Part shown: positions 6,364 through 12,995 of the stretch, one piece after another
How positions within the stretch are numbered: position 1 is the stretch's first letter
Layout: each line of letters starts with the position of its first letter
Source: JAIOPA01 sp046076045
GTDB taxonomy: Bacteria > Eisenbacteria > RBG-16-71-46
Length of the DNA stretch: 12,995 nucleotides
Reading direction: 5' to 3'
NCBI GenBank assembly: GCA_046076045.1
Contig: JBJTRI010000062.1
Coordinates: 1 to 12,995 of the forward strand
The notes under the pieces: generated by a model
What the model was told of the DNA's origin: nothing
What the model saw: only the letters and a program-made list of their open reading frames with translations
Database searches by the model: none
Made by a program: the position numbers and the translations under genes

Positions 6364-9300
6364 ATGCGCGTCCCCACCCGCTGGACCCCGATCGCCATCC
6401 TGCTCGCCCTGTTCGCCGCGGTGCTCGCGCCCGCGACCGCCCGCGCGAGCGGGGTTCGCGTGCTCGCGACCGACGCCCGCGGCGTCACGCTCGAGCTCAC
6501 GGTGGGCGCGTGGTCGCTGTCGGCACCCGACGCCGCCGGGCGCGTGACGGTGGAGGGTCTCGCGGGCGCGTACGCGCTCGCCGAGCCCGGTCGCCCCATG
6601 TTGCCCGCGTGGGCGGCCACGTTGGCGCTGCCGCCCGGCTCGCGCCCGAGCGTGCGGGTGCTCGCGAGCGGTGTCGAGGACGCGCGCACCGGCGTGCGCC
6701 CGGTGGTCGCCGGGCGTCCCGCGTTCCGCGACGACCCCTCGGGCCGACTCGGCGCGCAGCCCATCCGCGAGGAGGTGCCCGCGATCGAGGACGGGGCGTG
6801 GCCGCGGTCGCCGATCTCGCTCGACGCGCCGTTCGCGTTCCGCGGCCGCCGACTGGTGCATCTCGAGTTCCGTCCGTTCCGTCACGAGCCCGGCGAGGGC
6901 CGACTCGTCGCGCCGCGCACGCTGACCGTGCGCGTGGACTTCAACCGTCCTGCGGGCGCGGCCGCGCAGGCCGCGACCACCGCCGAGCCCGACCCGCACG
7001 CCGACGCGGTGCTCGAGGGCTCGATCGTCAACTGGGCGCAGGGACGCGGTTGGCGCGTGCCGCCCGCACCGCTCACCGAGCGCGGTACGCGCGTGGGCGC
7101 CGCTCCCGCCGGCGGGGCCAACGCGAACGCGTTCGACGAGTCGTTCCCCGAGGTGCGCGTGCGACTCGACGAGACCGCGCTCCACCGGCTCGCCTACGAC
7201 CAGCTCGCGCCGCACGGGTTCCCGGTCGGCCTGCCGGTGGGCGAGGTGAGCGTGCACCGCCACGAATACGTGGCCAACGCCTCGCCGCCGTTCGTCACGA
7301 TCGAGCTGCCGTGCGAGGTCGAGGACGCCAACGCGAACGGCGTGTTCGACGCCGGCGACGGCATCTGGCTGTGGGCGCGCAAGTGGTCCGAGCGCACCAA
7401 TGCCACCAACATCCGCCGCTGGTGGGGCGACTCCGAGGTCGTGTTCGTGACGCGCAAGCCCGGGGGCGGCCTGCGCGTGTCGCAGCGCTCCGGCTGGAAC
7501 GGGCTCGCCGGGCTCACGCCGCCCACGAGCTTCCCGTTCACCAAGCACTTCGAGCGCGACTCCGCGCCCATGATGCAGTTCGTGATCTCGGTCGGCGACA
7601 CCAACATCGGGTTGTGGCAGTGGACCGACGCGTCGTCCTACTACAACCGGCCCGACACCCTCCGCGTGGACACGCAGGGGCTCGACACCACGCGCACCGC
7701 GTCGCTCACCGTGCGGTTCGTGGGCCGCAAGTTCGACACGCATGTCATGTGGGCGGCGATCCGCAACGGCGCGAACCGCGTCACCACCGTGGTGGACTCG
7801 GTGTTCTGGTTCGGCAAGGCGGCGAACACGCGCACCGTGTCGTTCCCGGGCAGCGTGCTCACCGAGGGGGCGACCAACTTCCTGCGCCTGTGGGGCAAGA
7901 ACGACCTGTCGCCTCCCGACCCGGTGAACAACGCGGTCGTGTTCGCCGGGCTCGACTGGTTCGACCTCACCTATTGGCGACGCTACCGCGCGGAGTCGTC
8001 GTACCTGCGCTTCAACTCGGGCACGCAGGCGACCGACTTCCAGTTGCGCGTGGACAACTTCGACTCCGACTCCATCCGCGTCTACGACGTCACCGACCCC
8101 GACCGCCCGGTGCGCCTGGTGCTGCCCGCCGACCGCGTGCGGCTGGGGGCGACCGGGTACGAGTTCGACCTGCAGGACGTGGTGACCGGGCCGCGCCGCG
8201 AGTACGTGGCGGCGGCGCAGATCGCGCCGCTCGAGCCCGGGTTCGGTCCGCGCGTGCCGCTGGCGTCGGCCTACTCGCGCGTCGTGCGCCGCGACCTGTG
8301 GAACGCCCCGCAGGCCGACCACCTCATCGTGTTCCCCGAGGCGTTCGGTTCGGCGGTCCCGCTGCTCGCGGCCCTGCGGCGCTCGCAGGGCCTGTCGGTG
8401 CTCGAGGCCCCGGTCGAGTCCATCTACGACGAGTTCGGTGACGGTCGCAAGGGCGGCATCGCGATCGAGCGGTTCGTGGAGTACGCGTACCGCCGCTGGA
8501 ACTCGCGCTTCCTGCTGCTCGTCGGGGACGGTTCCCTCGACCCCAACGGCAACCGCCGCACCTCGGGGCGCGACTGGATCCCCGCGCTCCCCACGCCGGG
8601 CCCGGTGGGCGCGGGCGAGGGGCTCGAGATCACCGTGAGCGACAACCGCTACGCGTTCGTGACCGGCAACGAGGACCCCATCTCGTCCCCGGACTCGAAC
8701 CGCGTGGTGCCCGAACTCATGGTGGGCCGCCTCACGGTGAACTCGCTCGCCGAAGCGCAGACCGTCATCTCCAAGATCGTCGCGTACGAGGACCACGCGG
8801 GCGACGTGGATTGGCGCCGGCGCGTGCTGCTGTCGTCCGACGACGCGTTCTCGGGCGAGACCACGTTCGGCGGCGGTGGTTCCACCAGCGGCTACTGCCA
8901 CCGCTCGTACGAGGAATTGTTCGTGGACCTCGCCGAGACCATGCGCGGCTACATCCAGAGCGACTCCGGTGTGGCGGGCCTCGACGTGGACGTGTTCAAC
9001 CTGAGGTCTTACCTGCAGATCGACAACATCTCGTTCGACGGCCTGGGCGACACCTGCCGCGTCTCGCGCGACGAGGCGCGCCAGAAGTGCCACGCCTCGG
9101 TGACGCCGCAGTTGATCGGCAAGCTCAACGCCGGGCAGTTGCTGTGGAACTACCAGGGGCACGCCAACGAGTTCGTGCTCACGCACGAAGACCTGTGGAT
9201 CAACTCGGGCAACGGCCCCGGCGACGACGCCACGCGCCTCGCCAACGACGGCAAACCGTTCCTGTTCGCGGCGTTCTCGTGCCACGCCAACATGTTCGCG

Positions 9301-10656
9301 CGCCCCGAGCACCAGTTGAACGCCGCGGTCGGCCCGTGTCTGGGCGAGGACCTGCTCGCGCAGCCGAACGGCCGTGGTGCGATCGGCAGTTGGGCGTCGT
9401 CGTGCTACGAGGTCGTGCCGCGCAACGGTCGCGACCACATCAACGTCGAGTTGATCCGCAGCATGTTCGTGAACCCGCCGCGCGACGTCTCGCTCGGTCC
9501 CGAGGACCGCGGTTCGCGCGTCATCCTGGGCGAGGTCATCCTGGCCGCGCTGTTCCGCTACCTCGGCACGGTGCAGAGCTACGCCCCCGAGCGCGGGCTG
9601 GCCACCACCTACGTGCTGCTCGGCGACCCCGCCACGCGTCTGTCCATCGGCCGCCCGTTGCAGAGCCTGACCGCCAACGGCGTGCCGGTGCCCGACGCCT
9701 CGCCGGTCCGCCTGCACACGCCGGGCGACTCGGTGCGGATCGAGGCCGACGTGGTGACCACGGTGCGGCTCGACAGCCTTGCGCTGCACGTGGACCGCGG
9801 TGCCGGGGTCGAGGCCGTGACGAGCTGGACGTCCACGCCGACGTTCCCCGACACCGCGGTCGGCAGCGTCTCGGGTGGCCGCCGCTTCCGCCTCGCCTAC
9901 ACCGCGCCGCTCGAGGCGCGCACCACCGAGTACACGGTCACCGCGCGCGACCGCGACGGACTCGTGCGCCGCAGCACGCTGCGCCTGCAGCTCGACGCGG
10001 TGTTGCGCTCGGCCGGTACGCCCATCGCCGACGGTGACGAGGTGCCGCCGAGCGCGGCGCTCTCGGTGCTGCTGCTCTCGCCCAAGCCGCTCGTCACGCC
10101 CGCCTCGCTGGTCACGGCGACGCTCAACGGCCAGCCGCTCGCGATCACCGCGACCCCGGTGGCCACCGACACCACGGCGAGCGGGGTGCACTCCGGGCGC
10201 GAGTGGGTGCTGACGTGGTCCACCGCGGCGTATCCGGTGGACGACTACGAGTTGGTGGTCGCCATCGCCGGTGGCGGCACGGTGACGCGCCGGTTCCAGG
10301 TCGGGGAGTCGGCGGGGCGTCTCGCGTTCCGCGACCTCATCCCGTTCCCGAACCCGTTCGACGCCTCGGGCACGCACTTCTCGTTCATGCTGCTCGGGTC
10401 CGAGCCCGCCGACGTGCGGTTGTCGGTGTACACGCTGAGCGGGCGGCTCATCCTCACGCGCACCGAGCGCTCGCTCGTGCCCGGCTACCACCAGGTCGCG
10501 TGGGATGGTCGCGATGCCGAGGGCGACGAGTTGGCCAACGGCGTGTACCTGTTCCGAATGAACGCCCGCACCGCCGGTGGCGAGTCGATCACCGAGACCG
10601 GGCGTCTGGTGAAGCTGCGTCGTCCGCGCCGCGTCGAGGAACCGCTCGTCCCCTGA
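6364..10656 (+). CDS. gingipain/PorU-like C25 cysteine peptidase with FlgD-like C-terminal domain
   Basis: A 1430-residue exported protein. The signal peptide covers residues 1-29 (IAILLALFAAVLAPATARA). Residues about 30-230 look like a C25 propeptide. Residues about 257-640 are beta-rich and include a calcium-loop motif DANANGVFDAGD at 321-332. The peptidase domain spans about 652-1098: VGDGSLDP (720-727), SDNRYAFVTG (Asp760), PELMVGRLTV (Gly788-Arg789), NYQGHANEF with catalytic His933, AAFSCHANMF with catalytic Cys973, and LGDPATRL near the end. Ig-like material follows, then an FlgD-like/sorting-type tail at about 1319-1425 (PFPNPFDASG, VRLSVYTLSGRLI, NGVYLFRM). Gingipains are secreted Cys proteases; PorU is the C25 sortase of type IX secretion. 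The intact dyad predicts activity, but protease versus sortase cannot be decided here. A Cys-containing stretch (845, 898, 909) lies before the dyad. The HEAT-cyclophilin gene follows 68 bp downstream. Confidence 0.9.
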   Translation: MRVPTRWTPIAILLALFAAVLAPATARASGVRVLATDARGVTLELTVGAWSLSAPDAAGRVTVEGLAGAYALAEPGRPMLPAWAATLALPPGSRPSVRVLASGVEDARTGVRPVVAGRPAFRDDPSGRLGAQPIREEVPAIEDGAWPRSPISLDAPFAFRGRRLVHLEFRPFRHEPGEGRLVAPRTLTVRVDFNRPAGAAAQAATTAEPDPHADAVLEGSIVNWAQGRGWRVPPAPLTERGTRVGAAPAGGANANAFDESFPEVRVRLDETALHRLAYDQLAPHGFPVGLPVGEVSVHRHEYVANASPPFVTIELPCEVEDANANGVFDAGDGIWLWARKWSERTNATNIRRWWGDSEVVFVTRKPGGGLRVSQRSGWNGLAGLTPPTSFPFTKHFERDSAPMMQFVISVGDTNIGLWQWTDASSYYNRPDTLRVDTQGLDTTRTASLTVRFVGRKFDTHVMWAAIRNGANRVTTVVDSVFWFGKAANTRTVSFPGSVLTEGATNFLRLWGKNDLSPPDPVNNAVVFAGLDWFDLTYWRRYRAESSYLRFNSGTQATDFQLRVDNFDSDSIRVYDVTDPDRPVRLVLPADRVRLGATGYEFDLQDVVTGPRREYVAAAQIAPLEPGFGPRVPLASAYSRVVRRDLWNAPQADHLIVFPEAFGSAVPLLAALRRSQGLSVLEAPVESIYDEFGDGRKGGIAIERFVEYAYRRWNSRFLLLVGDGSLDPNGNRRTSGRDWIPALPTPGPVGAGEGLEITVSDNRYAFVTGNEDPISSPDSNRVVPELMVGRLTVNSLAEAQTVISKIVAYEDHAGDVDWRRRVLLSSDDAFSGETTFGGGGSTSGYCHRSYEELFVDLAETMRGYIQSDSGVAGLDVDVFNLRSYLQIDNISFDGLGDTCRVSRDEARQKCHASVTPQLIGKLNAGQLLWNYQGHANEFVLTHEDLWINSGNGPGDDATRLANDGKPFLFAAFSCHANMFARPEHQLNAAVGPCLGEDLLAQPNGRGAIGSWASSCYEVVPRNGRDHINVELIRSMFVNPPRDVSLGPEDRGSRVILGEVILAALFRYLGTVQSYAPERGLATTYVLLGDPATRLSIGRPLQSLTANGVPVPDASPVRLHTPGDSVRIEADVVTTVRLDSLALHVDRGAGVEAVTSWTSTPTFPDTAVGSVSGGRRFRLAYTAPLEARTTEYTVTARDRDGLVRRSTLRLQLDAVLRSAGTPIADGDEVPPSAALSVLLLSPKPLVTPASLVTATLNGQPLAITATPVATDTTASGVHSGREWVLTWSTAAYPVDDYELVVAIAGGGTVTRRFQVGESAGRLAFRDLIPFPNPFDASGTHFSFMLLGSEPADVRLSVYTLSGRLILTRTERSLVPGYHQVAWDGRDAEGDELANGVYLFRMNARTAGGESITETGRLVKLRRPRRVEEPLVP

Positions 10657-10711
10657 ACCGCCCCGGTCGCTCGCACGGCGCGCCCGCGCCCCGTGCCCGA
10701 CCGTCCCCGCC

Positions 10712-10717
10712 GGAGGT
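10712..10717 (+). promoter_or_regulatory. strong ribosome binding site of the HEAT-cyclophilin gene
   Basis: GGAGGT is followed by seven bases and the ATG at 10725. It selects this start over the far-upstream in-frame candidates at 10203 and beyond, which lie inside the C25 gene. An in-frame GTG at 10722 is only four bases away from the motif and is less likely. Confidence 0.7.
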
Positions 10718-10724
10718 CCGCGTG

Positions 10725-12671
10725 ATGCCGTCGCACGTCCCGTCGCGTCCGTCCCTCATGCTCGCGCTGCTCGCCTCCCTCGTGCTGCCGTGCGCCGCGC
10801 GTGCGGCCACCGCGCCCCGCGAGGCGGTGCTGCGCGCGGTGGTGCTCGCCGAGGATCGTCGCGACTGGGCGGGGGGTGAGCTCGCGCGCGCGCTCGCACA
10901 CCCCGACGCCGAGGTGCGAGTGCGTGCAGCCCTCGCGGTGGGTCGCGTGCAGGATTCGACCAGCGTGTCCGCGTTGATCGCGGTGCTCGCCGACCGCGAC
11001 GTGCGCGTGCGTCGTGAGGGGGCGTTCGCGCTCGGGCAGGTCGGGCACCGTTCGGCGCGCCCGGTGCTCGAGCGCGCGCTCACCGATCGCGACCCCGAGG
11101 TGGTGGCGCTCGCGGTCGAGGCGTTGGGCAAGTGCGGCGACCCCGCGGCGACCGCGGCCGTGCTGCCGTTCGTGCGCCGCGGCACGCCCGAGCAGCGCAT
11201 GCGCGCGTGCGAGTCGCTGTGGCGGCTCGCCGACACCAGCGCCACCTCGACGCTGCTGGCCGCGCTCGGCGAGCGCGACCCGGCGGTGCGCTGGCGGGTC
11301 GTGTACGCGCTCGAGCGCCTCATGGTGCCCGAACGCATCGTGCCGGCGGTGATCCCCGTGCTCGCCGATCCCGACCCGCTCGTGCGTGCGCACGCGGCGC
11401 GCACGCTGGGCCGGCTCAAGTCGCGTGCGGCCAAACGCGCGCTCGTGGACGCGCTCACCGACCCCGACCCCGTGGTGGTGGTGCACGCCATCCGCGCGCT
11501 GCAACTCGTGGCCGACGGCGAGGGCGCGCCCGGGGCGCGCATCGCGCGCCTGCTCGCGCATCGCGACCCGGCCGTGCGCGTCACCGCGGCCACCGCGCTC
11601 GCCGACACGTTCGCGTGGGTGGGGGCGCGGACCGACAGCGTCACCGTGATCTCGGCCCTGCGCTCGGGTGTGCTCGATGGCGACCCCGCCACGCGCGGCG
11701 CGGCCGGACGTGCGCTGCTCGTGCGCACGCGCCGTGCGGCACTCGACACCGCGCGCCCGCTGTTCTCGGACAGCGTGGCCTACGTGCGGAGCGCAGTGGT
11801 GGACGGTCTGCGCGGCATGGGGCCCGACGACCTCGAGCAGCGCCCGCCGCGCGTGGTGAACGCGATCGCGGGTGCGTTCCAGGTGGACGGCCACCCGCTC
11901 GTGCGCATGACCGCGGCCGAGGTCGCGGGCGCACTGCTCGCACGCCTGCGGCACCCGGCGCTCGAGCCGCTGCGCGAGTCGTTGCGGCGCGGGCTCGGGC
12001 ATCCCAACCTGCTCGTGGTCGCGGCCTCGGCCGGGGCCCTCGCCGAGGCGGGCGACAGCGTGAGCGTGCCGCGGCTGGCCGCGGCCTACGCCGAGCGTGC
12101 GGCCGACGCCGACGCCGACGCACGCCTGGCGATCCGCGACGCGCTCCGCACGCTCGCCGGACGCGCCTATGCCGACAGCGTCGAGCGCGCGCACCCGGCG
12201 GCGGTTCCGCCCGCGCCCACCGACGCCGAACTGCTCGCCGCGCCCGACGTCCGCCGCGCGATCGTGCGCACGAGCGCGGGCGAGATGGAGTGGGAGTTCC
12301 TCGGCGCCGACGCCCCGGGCACGGTGCGCAACTTCGCGCGGCTCGCGCGCCGCGGCTACTTCGACAGCCTGCGCGTGCATCGCGTGGTGCCGGACTTCGT
12401 CATCCAGGACGGCGACCCCACCGGCACCGGGTCGGGTGGACCGGGCTGGACCATCCGTTGCGAGTACAACCGCCAGCGCTACGAGGCCGGCATGGTGGGC
12501 ATGGCGCTCTCGGGCAAGGACACCGGTGGCAGCCAGTGGTTCGTCACGCTCTCGCCGCAGCCGCACCTGAACGGGCGCTACACCATCTTCGCGCGCGTCA
12601 CGCGCGGCCTCGACGTGGCGCGGCGCGTGGTGCAGGGCGAGACCGTGCTCGGCGTCACCGTGCTGCCCTAG
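10725..12671 (+). CDS. exported HEAT-repeat/cyclophilin-type peptidyl-prolyl isomerase fusion
   Basis: A 648-residue protein. The start is ATG 10725 behind GGAGGT; a signal peptide follows at once (LMLALLASLVLPCAARA, residues 12-28). Residues about 58-475 contain eleven or twelve HEAT-type helical repeats, each with a D-P-x-V-R turn and an A-x-x-A-L helix (for example HPDAEVRVRAALAVGRV, DPDPLVRAHAARTLGRL, HRDPAVRVTAATALADTF). A Pro/Ala linker leads to a compact cyclophilin domain at 510-648: VHRVVPDFVIQDGDPTGTG with the Arg553 equivalent of human CypA Arg55 and Gln561 for Gln63, GGSQWFVTL with Gln604 and Phe606, and PHLNGRYTIFARV. Tyr619 stands at the CypA His126 place, as in some bacterial cyclophilins. 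It likely catalyses prolyl isomerisation of exported proteins, with the HEAT part docking clients. It has no promoter of its own and is probably cotranscribed with the C25 peptidase gene. Confidence 0.9.
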   Translation: MPSHVPSRPSLMLALLASLVLPCAARAATAPREAVLRAVVLAEDRRDWAGGELARALAHPDAEVRVRAALAVGRVQDSTSVSALIAVLADRDVRVRREGAFALGQVGHRSARPVLERALTDRDPEVVALAVEALGKCGDPAATAAVLPFVRRGTPEQRMRACESLWRLADTSATSTLLAALGERDPAVRWRVVYALERLMVPERIVPAVIPVLADPDPLVRAHAARTLGRLKSRAAKRALVDALTDPDPVVVVHAIRALQLVADGEGAPGARIARLLAHRDPAVRVTAATALADTFAWVGARTDSVTVISALRSGVLDGDPATRGAAGRALLVRTRRAALDTARPLFSDSVAYVRSAVVDGLRGMGPDDLEQRPPRVVNAIAGAFQVDGHPLVRMTAAEVAGALLARLRHPALEPLRESLRRGLGHPNLLVVAASAGALAEAGDSVSVPRLAAAYAERAADADADARLAIRDALRTLAGRAYADSVERAHPAAVPPAPTDAELLAAPDVRRAIVRTSAGEMEWEFLGADAPGTVRNFARLARRGYFDSLRVHRVVPDFVIQDGDPTGTGSGGPGWTIRCEYNRQRYEAGMVGMALSGKDTGGSQWFVTLSPQPHLNGRYTIFARVTRGLDVARRVVQGETVLGVTVLP

Positions 12672-12692
12672 CCCGCGGCGCGGGTCCAGCGG

Positions 12693-12931
12693 CGAGTCGC
12701 GTCGCCTCGCGAGTCGCGTCGCCTCGCGAGTCGCGTCGCACCGCGAGTCGCGTCGCACCGCGAGTCGCGTCGCACCGCGAGTCGTGTCGCCTCGCGAGTC
12801 GTAGTCGCCTCGCGAGTCACGCCATACCGCGAGTCGTGCCGTATCGCGAGTCGCGCCGTACCGCGAGTCGCGCCGTACCGCGAGTCGCGCCGTACCGCGA
12901 GTCTTGCCGCATCGCGAGTCGCGTTGGCTCG
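12693..12931. repeat. tandem array of fourteen 17-bp units
   Basis: Head-to-tail units with consensus CGAGTCGCGYCGYMYCG fill 239 bp (thirteen of 17 bp, the seventh of 18 bp). Units 1-2, 3-5 and 10-12 are identical within their blocks (ends CCTCG, CACCG and TACCG). Most junctions and units contain the interrupted palindrome CGCGA-G-TCGCG, and units ending CTCG create CTCGCGAG at the junction. It begins 21 bp after the stop of the HEAT-cyclophilin gene, and those 21 bp include a small 5-bp hairpin (12672-12684). There is no spacer diversity, so it is a minisatellite or protein-binding array, not a CRISPR. Confidence 0.92.
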
Positions 12932-12971
12932 CGCGCCCGATCCCACCGCGCGCGTGCGGGGGCATGCTCGC

Positions 12972-12995
12972 ATGAACGCGCGACGCCGCGTCCCG
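12972..12995 (+). CDS. possible start of a next gene (truncated by window end)
   Basis: ATG at 12972 opens eight codons reading MNARRRVP, a basic stretch typical of a signal-peptide n-region, up to the window edge. A GGGGG (12958-12962) nine bases upstream could serve as a weak ribosome site. A three-codon ORF, ATG CTC GCA TGA at 12964-12975, ends across this start. There are too few codons to judge coding character, so this rests on position and motif only. Confidence 0.25.

Noticed and set aside
6286..10491. 1401-residue open frame on the minus strand opposite the C25 gene
   Set aside because: Its product is His/Arg/Val/Gly-rich with no recognisable domain, signal peptide or start context, while the plus strand encodes a clear C25 peptidase. 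Long antisense frames are expected at this GC content.
12693..12931. CRISPR array
   Set aside because: Units are contiguous with no unique spacers and are only 17 bp; no cas gene is nearby.
12693..12931. Plasmid or phage iteron origin
   Set aside because: Unit length fits, but there is no Rep gene, AT-rich unwinding region or DnaA box in the window; kept only as an analogy.
10485..12965. 826-residue open frame on the minus strand opposite the HEAT-cyclophilin gene
   Set aside because: Low-complexity Arg/His-rich product, antisense to a well-supported gene and beginning in the tandem array.
12668..12973. 101-residue minus-strand frame through the tandem array
   Set aside because: The array lacks stops in several frames because of its composition; the product is only the 17-bp repeat read as a 17-residue Arg-rich period, with no supporting start signal.

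Overview
The window is a very GC-rich bacterial chromosomal stretch, about 70% G+C by eye, packed with proteins built for export. Almost every complete gene begins with a signal peptide. The set (SurA-type parvulins, a gingipain/PorU-like C25 protease with an FlgD-like C-terminal tail, a HEAT-cyclophilin fusion and Cys-motif surface proteins) suggests a diderm of the Candidatus Eisenbacteria / Gemmatimonadota / FCB type. This taxonomic guess is inference from protein style; no rRNA or marker gene is present.

Layout. 3-1315 (+): the end of one secreted protein and a second secreted protein overlapping it by ATGA; both carry the same C-terminal Cys/Trp motif, so they look like tandem paralogues. 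1316-1517: convergent intergenic region with a long inverted-repeat element and a strong hairpin terminator. 1518-3338 (-): a SurA-like chaperone with one intact and one degenerate parvulin domain, behind its own sigma70-like promoter. 3519-6207 (-): a two-gene operon, first a degenerate parvulin/SurA-like protein, then an exported alpha/beta-hydrolase-fold protein without a recognisable catalytic triad. 6208-6363: divergent promoter region, with a good promoter that would give a leaderless mRNA for the rightward gene. 6364-12671 (+): a 1430-residue C25 cysteine peptidase followed, after 68 bp and a strong Shine-Dalgarno, by an exported HEAT-repeat/cyclophilin fusion. 12693-12931: fourteen tandem copies of a 17-bp, partly palindromic unit. 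The last 24 bases may begin another gene.

How the parts may work together (inference): within about 11 kb there are three proteins of prolyl-isomerase families from two unrelated folds, a surface-type cysteine protease and several exported proteins of unknown role. This reads as a neighbourhood for folding, maturing and displaying envelope proteins. The least explained items are the 17-bp tandem array, the inverted-repeat element, the triad-less hydrolase and the paired Cys-motif proteins.
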